Shown: positions 56,153-63,043 of the stretch, piece by piece | Layout: each line of letters begins with the position of its first letter | Position numbering within the stretch: the first letter of the stretch is position 1 | Origin: Calditrichia bacterium | GTDB lineage: Bacteria; Calditrichota; Calditrichia; RBG-13-44-9; J075 | Direction: 5' to 3' | Assembly: GCA_028284445.1 (NCBI GenBank) | Contig: JANQRS010000050.1 | Span: forward strand, 62,001 to 126,000 | Length of the DNA: 64,000 bases | Position numbers and translations under genes: made by a program | Notes under the pieces: model-generated | Told to the model about the DNA's origin: nothing | Databases searched by the model: none | The model's input: the letters and a program-made list of their open reading frames with translations, nothing else

Positions 56153-56290
56153 ATGCCCAGAACCTTCGGAGAACTCCCAGACTACCCAGTCGGATCAACG
56201 TTCGCCTCTAGCAAAGAACTATCTACTGCCGGCGCCCCAACCAATATCAATTGCCTCGATCATCCAAACTATATAGATTGTTTTATCTAA
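56153..56290 (+). pseudogene. Truncated N-terminus of an SRA/YDG-domain protein
   Basis: A 45-codon frame, MPRTFGELPDYPVGSTFASS then KELSTAGAP. It matches the typical opening of bacterial SRA-YDG (often HNH-linked) proteins: M-P-R-x-F-G-x-x-P-x-x-P-V-G-[ST]-x-F-A-[SN]-x-x-E-L-S-x-A-G. After codon 30 the likeness is lost and a stop follows at 56288. The rest of the gene (5mC-reading SRA fold and nuclease) is missing; island module copy B follows 50 bp later. This is a remnant of a modification-dependent restriction gene. Confidence 0.65.
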
Positions 56291-56339
56291 TCTCAATTAC
56301 TGAAAGCTTTTTTGCAGAACTTGGTATTCGGCCAATATC

Positions 56340-56528
56340 TGGCACCGGATGTCTGCCACGGCTGAGGATGAGTTTGTTGTCAGAGTTGGGGAGCAGTGTG
56401 AGCACGACTCAGTGAAAATTATTCCAAAAATCCTGCCTGTTATGGGAAGATCTTTACAATGCTGGAGGACGGAGGTTTGCGAGAAGGCCTCAAGAAGGCC
56501 AGAGATTTGTGAAACCAATTTAGAATAA
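56340..56528 (+). pseudogene. Island module, copy B
   Basis: An open frame from TGG 56340 to TAA 56526 reads WHRMSATAEDEFVVRVGEQ, CEHDSVKIIPKILPVMGR, SLQCWRTEV, then a unique tail of 16 residues. It aligns with copy A over about 47 codons with mostly synonymous or third-position changes. No ribosome binding site or start upstream; an internal ATG at 56349 is possible. It ends 18 bp before the next gene. Confidence 0.65.
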
Positions 56529-56546
56529 CCAAATTGAGAGAAAATA

Positions 56547-56918
56547 ATGGTATTGCGTCCGACCGATCGCGGCCGTCAATTTGCAAGTGGCTCCCTTGGT
56601 TTCTGCTTAGCCGCTATACTTACTATTACTGCGGTTTCTGAACGCGGCACTAGCTTAGACTGGGCATTGATGTGCTTTGCAATTGCGACGCCACTTCTAG
56701 CTGCATTCCTTCTGTTCGCTCCAAGTGAAGGCCAGCGCGTTTTATTCAGTTTTGGACTTGGTTTTTTCTGCTTTACAATCGGCCAGTTATCTACAGTGAG
56801 TGGAATAGTATTAGCTATACATAATATAGCACCTAACGCTGCACTTATTTTTGGAACTTTGTCCGGAATATTATTAATATACTTCCTTTTAAGAGTTTAT
56901 CTGGCCAGGGATGGCTAA
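56547..56918 (+). CDS. Small four-helix membrane protein
   Basis: A 123-residue protein with four hydrophobic helices (GFCLAAILTITAVS; ALMCFAIATPLLAAFLLF; LFSFGLGFFCFTIGQL; AALIFGTLSGILLIYFLL) and short charged ends. No family recognised. GAGAG precedes the ATG. It is one of three small membrane proteins in the island (with those at 57068 and 61672), each following a different context. Function unknown. Confidence 0.68.
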   Translation: MVLRPTDRGRQFASGSLGFCLAAILTITAVSERGTSLDWALMCFAIATPLLAAFLLFAPSEGQRVLFSFGLGFFCFTIGQLSTVSGIVLAIHNIAPNAALIFGTLSGILLIYFLLRVYLARDG

Positions 56919-57067
56919 ATCGTATGTTCCATTAAGTAATTTGTAATCGAATTCTCGCACTGCTTGCCGTGTAGAATGAAATGAATGAGAAATTGTAGTA
57001 TTGAACCAAGTATAGCAGATAAACGATTGTTCGAAATCTTCCCTTATTCTTCTAATCTAGGAACACT

Positions 57068-57733
57068 ATGATTGGCTACCTTATTCCGATTGCTGCTCTA
57101 ATAATTCTGATAGTTAGGTCATGGGATTGGTTTTTAGTTCCTGAAACAAGGCGCATATCAAGTCGCGGATGGGTTTTGTTAATTTCTGGAGTGTTGGCTT
57201 TCGCGCTTGCCGTGAATCAGTATAAATCTGACGTTGAAGCCAGCCAGAAGCTCCTCAGGGCAATTGAGCTTGAAGGCAGGCGCCTGTCACCAGGGGACTT
57301 CCAAGTCGAACTCGAAATTTCGGCGCATGCATCAGCATTGTTTGGAACACCGAATTATAAGCCGCCAGAATCCCTGAAGCTTCAAGTGGTTATTGATCGA
57401 AAGCTCATCATTCGAGGCAGATACGTATTACGTGCCGAAGTGGCGCGAGATTCTCCACCGGGACGGAGCCCTAATCGATATTGGCATTATCATGGTACAG
57501 ATTTATTCGTTGACGGATTGACAGAACTGCGCTATAAGGACGACCTCTATGGCAAGGTGATTCGCCAATGGATCCCCAGAAATGCACTTGGTCCCCCTTT
57601 TCGTCGCAAGGTTACAGGAATTACATCAAGAATATTTATCAAAGGTGAAGAATTTAGTCAAGATTATGATTCTCTAGAGTCTGGTGTATTAGAAATCCAG
57701 ATCCCCGAAGTTAAGAAAACTGATTCTTTGTAG
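57068..57733 (+). CDS. Hypothetical membrane protein with a C-terminal beta domain
   Basis: A 221-residue protein with two N-terminal TM helices (IPIAALIILIVRSWDWFLV; WVLLISGVLAFALAVNQY) and a soluble domain of about 165 residues (DFQVELEISAHASALFGTPN, VVIDRKLIIRGRYVLRAEVA), likely all-beta. No family recognised. AGGA precedes the ATG. Its TAG stop (57731) overlaps the first codons of island module copy C. Confidence 0.72.
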   Translation: MIGYLIPIAALIILIVRSWDWFLVPETRRISSRGWVLLISGVLAFALAVNQYKSDVEASQKLLRAIELEGRRLSPGDFQVELEISAHASALFGTPNYKPPESLKLQVVIDRKLIIRGRYVLRAEVARDSPPGRSPNRYWHYHGTDLFVDGLTELRYKDDLYGKVIRQWIPRNALGPPFRRKVTGITSRIFIKGEEFSQDYDSLESGVLEIQIPEVKKTDSL

Positions 57734-57837
57734 GCGAACAGATTTGGAATTGTGAGCATCAGTTTGTGAGAAGAGTGCCGCGGATACTCCCTATAAAGGG
57801 CAGGTGCTTACAGTATTGGAGGACGGAGAAGGTTTAA
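57730..57837 (+). pseudogene. Island module, copy C, starting on the stop codon of the preceding gene
   Basis: From GTA at 57730 the frame reads VGEQIWNCEHQFVRRVPR, ILPIKGRCLQYWRTEKV and stops at 57835. It matches copy A (RVGEQCEHRFVRIVPRVLPIKGR) with an insertion of three codons. The first codon overlaps the TAG stop of the membrane-protein gene in another frame, so the join lies exactly at that gene's 3' end. Confidence 0.72.
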
Positions 57838-57915
57838 ATTTAGTTTAATGCTTGAACAGGTAGTTGGGGTTCTGATATACACAGTTGTGAAAGCTAACAA
57901 ATTGAGGGTTGCAAA

Positions 57916-60900
57916 ATGGCTCGTGATGAGGCATATCGGAAGGCAGAAAAAAAGATTGAAGAATGTAGGCGAAAGGCGGCCAAGCAACTTAATCTCGGCT
58001 CAATGGGTCTAACGACATTACCTGATTCGATTGCAAACTTAACCCAGTTGGATTTGTTAATTATCTACAACAATCAACTAACAGAGTTGCCAGAATCAAT
58101 TGGAAACTTGTCTCAGTTGCGGGAGCTTAATGTCGCTTACAACGAACTGACTGAATTGCCTGATTCGATTGGAAACCTGACCCAGTTGCAGTTGCTAAGA
58201 ATGTACAACAATCAACTGACTGAATTGCCTGATTCGATTGGAAACCTGACCCAATTGCAACACCTGGAAATCTACAATAACCAATTATCGGAGCTGCCTG
58301 GATCCATTGGAAACTTGACCCAGTTGCAGAGGCTTGTTCTCCAGGGCAATCGATTTAAGACAGTGCCTGATTCCATTGGTGATTTGCGGGAGTTGACGAA
58401 TCTTCAGATAAACGGAAACAAGATTTCTGAGCTACCTGCATCTTTTAGCCGGCTGAAGAAATTGCAATTTTTTTATCTAAGCTATCTGGAAGGGGCTGGC
58501 GGAAACGAAATTGTGGGTGTTCCTGATGTGCTCAGACATCTTAAGAACCTCAGGGGATTATACCTTGATAGCTGCCAGATTACTGATTTACCAGATTGGT
58601 TTATTGAATTGGACGAGCTGACAAATCTTAGTCTTGATGAGAATCCCCTCAATCCAGAGCTGGCCGCTGCTTATTATCAAGGCCTTGATGCTGTCAAGAA
58701 ATACTTACGGGCTAAAGCTGAATCATCTGTTGTCCTCAATGAGGCTAAATTAATTCTAATTGGCGAGGGCGATGTGGGGAAGACCAGCCTGCTGAGTGCC
58801 TTACGAGGAGATAAATGGGAGGAGAATCGCAAGACAACCCACGGGGTTGAAGTCGATATCAAATCGTTGAAATTGACGGATGTCGACAGCAATACTGAGG
58901 TTACCTTCAACTGCTGGGACTTCGGTGGTCAGAATATATATCGCCATACCCATCAGATGTATTTTACTGCCCCGGCGATCTACCTGGCGGTGTGGAATCC
59001 CCGGCGAGGTCCGGAGGTCTGCAAAGTTGATGAATGGATCAAGATGGTCAAGCATCGAGCTTATGATGATGCAAGGCCGGATGTTCGACCAAGGATCTTC
59101 ATTATTGCCACACACGGTGGTCCCCAGGAACGCTCCGCTCACATTGATGAGCAATTACTCCGGGATGAATTCGGGGATCTGATTGCCGGCTTCCATCATG
59201 TTGATAGCAAGACCGGTTACGGATTGGATGAACTGAAGGCGGCGATTGCCCGTGCTGCTGTAGAGATTCCATCTGTTGGTCGGAGGGTGCCGGCCAGTTG
59301 GAAGAATATGCTGGAAGCCTTACGCAAAAGGAGCAAAAGGAATCCCTACATCAATTTTAAGCAGTTTAAGCGCTTGTGCAACAGCCAAGATGTCCCCAGT
59401 GAGCTGGTCAATACCTATATCGCGATCTTAAATGAATTGGGGCATTTGATCTATTATCAGGGTGATTCCAAAGTAGAAGATACAGTCATCCTAAAACCGG
59501 AATGGCTCAGCAAGGCCATGAGTTATGTTCTCGAGGACTCGGTCGCAAAGGAACAAAACGGACTGGTCGCGCATGACCGACTTTCCGGCATCTGGGACAA
59601 TCCAAAGCGTCCGTCACGCGAGCGATATCCTGCGGACTTGCATCCGATCTTCCTGAAGTTGATGGAGCAGTTCGATCTTACTTACCGGGTGGTTATGCCG
59701 GGAGTTGATGCGCCGGCAACCAGTCTTGTTTCGCAACTGGTGCCAGGCGGTCGTCCTGACAACTGGCGGGCCAGTTGGTCGTCTGAGCCAGTAGCAGGTG
59801 ATAGTCAACGTACACAGATATGTCGGATTATTGATGCGGAAACCGGTAAACATGCAGATGTTCAAGGATTGATATATCGGCTTATAGTGCGACTCCATCG
59901 CTATTCCCTCGGTCGCCACAACTTTTTTGATAGTTGCCATTGGAAAACTGGCATGATCCTCGACGATGATTTTAATGGTCGTGCCTTCATTGAGGAAATT
60001 AGTGGGGACATATTCGTTACTGTTCGAGCTGCCTACCCAGAACGCTTCCTCGCACATCTTTCTGCCGAAATAAACTGGCTCGTAAAACACTTCTGGAAAG
60101 GGCTTGATGCTCGGCTCTATGTGCCATGTTCTGGTGAAACTTGCAAAGGACTATTAGAGCTACGAGAGATTGTCGCTTATAAGAAGAGGGGGATTCCAGA
60201 AATACGTTGTTCAGTCTGCGAAGAATTTCATCCGATTGATTCTGCGATCAAAACTCCGCAGCCCAAGCCGGCCTTAATTGAGATGTTGGCTGGGCTCCGT
60301 GACGGGCAACGTGAAATTTTGCAGGCACAAAAATCAGACTCTGAGCGACTGAGCACTCAACTAAGGATTCTGATGAGTCAGGCAGACGAACAGTATGCTA
60401 ATCTACTCGCATGGCTTTCAGATCCGGCCAAAGAAGGACCACGTTTGTTCAGTTTTGAGCCGGTTAACCGTTCCAAATTCGATCCCCGCTCGTGGACGAA
60501 AGAGCGCTTTCATTTGACACTATGGTGCGAGCATTCTCAGAAACCGCTGCCCCTTTTAAATTCTCCCGAAGATCGCCAGGGGATTATCGAAATTGAGCTG
60601 ACGCGCGAGTGGTTCAAAACGGCGGCCCCCGTCATCAAATTCCTGACCGGAACTCTGAGCCTGATTTTGCCGGTGGCTGCTGCTGGGGTGAAGCTAGCTG
60701 TTGATGAAACAATTCTAAAGGACATAGAAGGGCAGCTAGATTTCGGGCAAGAGATCATTGATGCCTCTTTGAGTGGCGCAGAGAAAAGCGTTGACTGGCT
60801 CGAAGGTGGAGATGAAGCAGAATTGGAGCGTGAGAAGATGATTCGCGCCCAGGGAAGCGTCCTCCGTAAGCTCCATGCCCTTTTGAAAGCCAAAGATCCT

Positions 60901-60981
60901 GGCTTCGGCGGCCTCGTCCGCGTTCAGAACAAACGTCGTGAATTCCTGTGGGTGCATCCTAGGTTTAAGGATGAGTATTAG
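57916..60981 (+). CDS. LRR-Roc-COR (Roco) GTPase
   Basis: A 1021-residue protein. Residues about 20-265 hold 23-residue leucine-rich repeats (consensus LPDSIGNLTQLQxLxxxNNQ). A Roc GTPase follows: P-loop GEGDVGKTS (283-291), switch motif CWDFGGQNIY, and ATHGG in place of NKxD. A COR domain runs to about 730 (VILKPEWLSKAMSYVLEDS). The last 290 residues contain a Cys cluster (CSGETCKG ... IRCSVCEEFHP) that may bind zinc, a helical linker, LTLWCEHSQKPLPLL and a hydrophobic helix (FLTGTLSLILPVAAAGV). It is the bacterial relative of LRRK2-type proteins. GAGGG precedes the ATG. Its TAG stop overlaps module copy E. Confidence 0.92.
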   Translation: MARDEAYRKAEKKIEECRRKAAKQLNLGSMGLTTLPDSIANLTQLDLLIIYNNQLTELPESIGNLSQLRELNVAYNELTELPDSIGNLTQLQLLRMYNNQLTELPDSIGNLTQLQHLEIYNNQLSELPGSIGNLTQLQRLVLQGNRFKTVPDSIGDLRELTNLQINGNKISELPASFSRLKKLQFFYLSYLEGAGGNEIVGVPDVLRHLKNLRGLYLDSCQITDLPDWFIELDELTNLSLDENPLNPELAAAYYQGLDAVKKYLRAKAESSVVLNEAKLILIGEGDVGKTSLLSALRGDKWEENRKTTHGVEVDIKSLKLTDVDSNTEVTFNCWDFGGQNIYRHTHQMYFTAPAIYLAVWNPRRGPEVCKVDEWIKMVKHRAYDDARPDVRPRIFIIATHGGPQERSAHIDEQLLRDEFGDLIAGFHHVDSKTGYGLDELKAAIARAAVEIPSVGRRVPASWKNMLEALRKRSKRNPYINFKQFKRLCNSQDVPSELVNTYIAILNELGHLIYYQGDSKVEDTVILKPEWLSKAMSYVLEDSVAKEQNGLVAHDRLSGIWDNPKRPSRERYPADLHPIFLKLMEQFDLTYRVVMPGVDAPATSLVSQLVPGGRPDNWRASWSSEPVAGDSQRTQICRIIDAETGKHADVQGLIYRLIVRLHRYSLGRHNFFDSCHWKTGMILDDDFNGRAFIEEISGDIFVTVRAAYPERFLAHLSAEINWLVKHFWKGLDARLYVPCSGETCKGLLELREIVAYKKRGIPEIRCSVCEEFHPIDSAIKTPQPKPALIEMLAGLRDGQREILQAQKSDSERLSTQLRILMSQADEQYANLLAWLSDPAKEGPRLFSFEPVNRSKFDPRSWTKERFHLTLWCEHSQKPLPLLNSPEDRQGIIEIELTREWFKTAAPVIKFLTGTLSLILPVAAAGVKLAVDETILKDIEGQLDFGQEIIDASLSGAEKSVDWLEGGDEAELEREKMIRAQGSVLRKLHALLKAKDPGFGGLVRVQNKRREFLWVHPRFKDEY
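58018..58480 (+). repeat. 69-bp DNA repeats encoding the leucine-rich repeats
   Basis: Tandem 69-bp units within the Roco gene. Two neighbouring units at 58145 and 58214 are identical over 40 bases and differ at one of 46, so they were copied recently or are kept alike by gene conversion; others are more diverged. Confidence 0.9.
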
Positions 60982-61036
60982 AGTCGGGCGAATAGAGGGA
61001 AGGTGGTTGCAGTGTTGGAGGGCGGAGATCCACTAA
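60980..61036 (+). pseudogene. Island module, copy E, starting on the Roco stop codon
   Basis: From AGA at 60980 the frame reads RVGRIEGRWLQCWRAEIH and stops at 61034. The RVG start matches copies A and B (RVGEQ...), after which the middle of the module is deleted. AGA overlaps the TAG stop (60979-60981) of the Roco gene, the same junction arrangement as copy C. Confidence 0.7.
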
Positions 61037-61087
61037 CTAGTCGACAGCAGACTAATAATAATAAATTCTATTCGATGGATTGTGAAA

Positions 61088-61198
61088 ATGCAATTCTTGC
61101 TTGATCTTTTTGCAGACCTTTACAAATGGCTGAACAATCTTGATGGCGCAGTCGCAGCGGCAATTGGAGGATTGGTCAGAATGAGGTCAACTGATTAA
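61088..61198 (+). pseudogene. 36-codon truncated gene start running into an inverted repeat
   Basis: The frame reads MQFLLDLFADLYKWLNNLDG, then AVAAAIGGLVRMRSTD and stops. It looks like the natural N-terminus of a small membrane protein (amphipathic helix then Gly/Ala-rich helix) whose remainder is lost; the last six codons lie inside the left arm of the 18-bp inverted repeat at 61179. Confidence 0.5.
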
Positions 61199-61241
61199 CC
61201 TCGAGCATCTTTTTGTTCCAAGGAATCAGTTGACCTCATTC
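61179..61241. repeat. 18-bp perfect inverted repeat with 27-bp spacer
   Basis: GAATGAGGTCAACTGATT (61179-61196) and AATCAGTTGACCTCATTC (61224-61241) are perfect complements. No T-run follows on either strand. It may be a solo mobile-element end, an operator or a recombination scar, since it interrupts the frame at 61088. Confidence 0.8.
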
Positions 61242-61671
61242 GTGCGCTAGTGTCAGATAGTTGTTGTTTGACGAGTGATCCTTTCCTTTACGAGGTACTA
61301 ACGATGCGCTAGGTTTAAAATTCGGACCTGGTCTTACCTTATCGGTTGGTTCATTAATTTTGCATACAACTCTGCCATTCAGAGCGATAATGAAAATCTG
61401 TTGTTCTAGCCAAAAAATGAGAAAACCATCAATGCTTCTCACTACTATATACAAAGCTCGACGCATTGATACAAAAGGTACTTTGCCATTCGAAAGCGTC
61501 TGATTCCGGATTGAGTCAGGCGCTTTTTTATTTTCAGCGGGAGACAAGCAAGCACCTTTCTGCAAAAAGGTGCCGCTCGCACTACAGAGCATCCATTCAG
61601 GAAGATTGTCATATATATAACTGTTCGGATCACGAAACATAAAGAAATGTGAGTCTTCTGGAGGGGCGGCA
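61242..61671. other. 430-bp region without a supported gene
   Basis: A long minus-strand frame (to 61820) crosses this region and the start of the next gene, but has an implausible composition and no ribosome binding site. A good plus-strand terminator lies at 61495-61530 although no gene is seen before it. GGAGG near 61660 is the ribosome binding site of the following gene. Confidence 0.45.
61495..61530 (+). terminator. Rho-independent terminator without an obvious upstream gene
   Basis: AGCGTCTGATTC (61495-61506) pairs with GAGTCAGGCGCT (61513-61524) through ten Watson-Crick and two G-T pairs with a 6-base loop, followed at once by TTTTTTATTTT. The nearest upstream frames are short (28 codons from 61417), so it may end a small RNA or a lost gene. 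Confidence 0.7.
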
Positions 61672-62394
61672 ATGATTGGCACTACTCGACTGGCAAACGA
61701 GACTAAAGTTAATCTTCGCAAAACCGGAAGTGGGCTGATTGCCGTTGTTCCACAGATATTCTTTGATATCATAGCGAGGCTGGTAGCGGGGTTCTTAGCT
61801 GTAACCTTTTTGCTGTTCACTGTGCGAGAAAAAGTTGAGTTAATTTCACGAGAACTTGATAAGTCAGCGGCGCTTTTGCCAGAGTCGATATTGATTAAAT
61901 TCCTTTGCGCCGCGTCGATATTTTATATCATCGCTATAGTTTTTTATGGTATTTGGGCATTACTTGTCAAATTTTTTATATGGTTTGCATATAGTATTGT
62001 TGATTTTGATCCTGTATTCATTGAAGTATGTTACGGTGGAGAGCCGCTTTCGCTGAGATATGATTATATCAAGCTTCACCGACCAGATGCGGGATCACGA
62101 ATAACAAAACTTAAAGCTGAAATCCACATGTCAGGTACGTGTTCAGTGGCTGCGCTCGTAAGTTTTTTTATCCCTATTTTGACGCCCTTTGAATTTAGTC
62201 TTTTTCATGGTATTTGCTTTTTTTTAATATTTGTTGGCCTGCTTTCTGCTCACAATCACTTTACTCGCCGCGTGTACTGGTCGATTATGTCAGTTTCGAC
62301 GTTGCTGGATTTTCCGACTGACAAAAAATGTTTTGATAAGCTGCCCAATAGGGAAGATTGCGAGCCGAAAAAAGAAATAAGAAGAGCTAATTAA
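61672..62394 (+). CDS. Hypothetical membrane protein, four TM segments
   Basis: A 240-residue protein with hydrophobic helices at about 23-48, 80-103, 160-178 and 182-200 (FFDIIARLVAGFLAVTFLLF; IFYIIAIVFYGIWALLVKFF; CSVAALVSFFIPILTPF; FHGICFFLIFVGLLSA) and a central soluble section (YGGEPLSLRYDYIKLHRP). GGAGG precedes the ATG. The family is not recognised. A/T-ending codons are more frequent than in the core genes to the left, as elsewhere in the island. Confidence 0.72.
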   Translation: MIGTTRLANETKVNLRKTGSGLIAVVPQIFFDIIARLVAGFLAVTFLLFTVREKVELISRELDKSAALLPESILIKFLCAASIFYIIAIVFYGIWALLVKFFIWFAYSIVDFDPVFIEVCYGGEPLSLRYDYIKLHRPDAGSRITKLKAEIHMSGTCSVAALVSFFIPILTPFEFSLFHGICFFLIFVGLLSAHNHFTRRVYWSIMSVSTLLDFPTDKKCFDKLPNREDCEPKKEIRRAN

Positions 62395-62424
62395 ACTTCT
62401 GAGCGCGTGAAATACAGAAGATCC

Positions 62425-62856
62425 TCAATCATTCCTCAACTTCTTCTCAATCCTCTCGAGCCGGTTCTGAATATCCTTTAGGATCACCCGATCATCATCT
62501 ACTTTTATGTGATCCAGTGTTTCCTCGCCGTTAAAGAAGATCTTTCCTGAATATCCATGGCCATCCGTGATGATTCCGTCATAGCGCGCTTCAACCAGGT
62601 CTGAGCCAAAGTAGGGTTGGGGGTCCCCGTTAACCCCAATATCATATCTCGAATTGGGTGCATCATGCTGCCCGACCAGTATAGGGAGGCATCCATAATG
62701 GTGATTGGCTTAATAAGATCTGGGAGAAGTTGATTGAATGGTTTCTTGGATGACGGGTTCTTCGGTAAGTCAGACGATGGTTTTCTTGTCCGTGCCTTTG
62801 TCAACCAGGGAGATGAATTTTACGGAGAGTTTCTGGAAGCGTTGTTTCGCCGCCAT
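62425..62856 (-). pseudogene. Frame-disrupted phage-like gene (XkdF/prohead-type N-terminus)
   Basis: From ATG 62856 the minus frame reads MAAKQRFQKLSVKFISLVDK then GTDKKTIV and a TGA. The KFISLVDKG(A/T)xKK motif is typical of phage XkdF or prohead-protease-type proteins. The message continues in the +1 frame (LPKNPSSKKPFNQLLPDLIK then PITIMDASLYW), and returns to the first frame as QHDAPNSRYDIGVNGDPQPY ... GYSGKIFFNGEETLDH ... ILKDIQNRLERIEKKL, ending at 62425. Two compensating frameshifts thus split one gene of about 144 codons. A plus-strand frame (62734-62970) opposite it is a shadow. 62857-63043 shows no gene. Confidence 0.65.
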
Positions 62857-63043
62857 GATATTCGCCTAATTGTTTTGGCGAATATAGGCGGGAGTTGGGA
62901 TATCTACTGCAAGAGTTGCAATAATGGTTATTGCTCTTTATTGATTAAGGGAGAGAGTAATCACGAATAAGAGAACAAGTGGTAGGCTATCTTCTCAATT
63001 AGCCTACCACATTGTTTGCAGATTTATACTAGTTTATCATGAG

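Noticed and set aside
61236..61820. 194-codon minus-strand frame
   Set aside because: It overlaps the start and ribosome binding site of the 61672 gene antisense, crosses a plus-strand terminator hairpin, and has no plausible start signal or domain.
50896..62400. The island as an integron gene-cassette array
   Set aside because: The shared elements between genes lack paired RYYYAAC/GTTRRRY core sites and attC-like symmetry, and they read as degraded protein-coding sequence. No integrase gene is in the window.
62734..62970. 78-codon plus-strand frame
   Set aside because: It lies opposite the phage-like pseudogene, whose minus-strand peptide carries a recognisable motif; the plus frame looks like a shadow.
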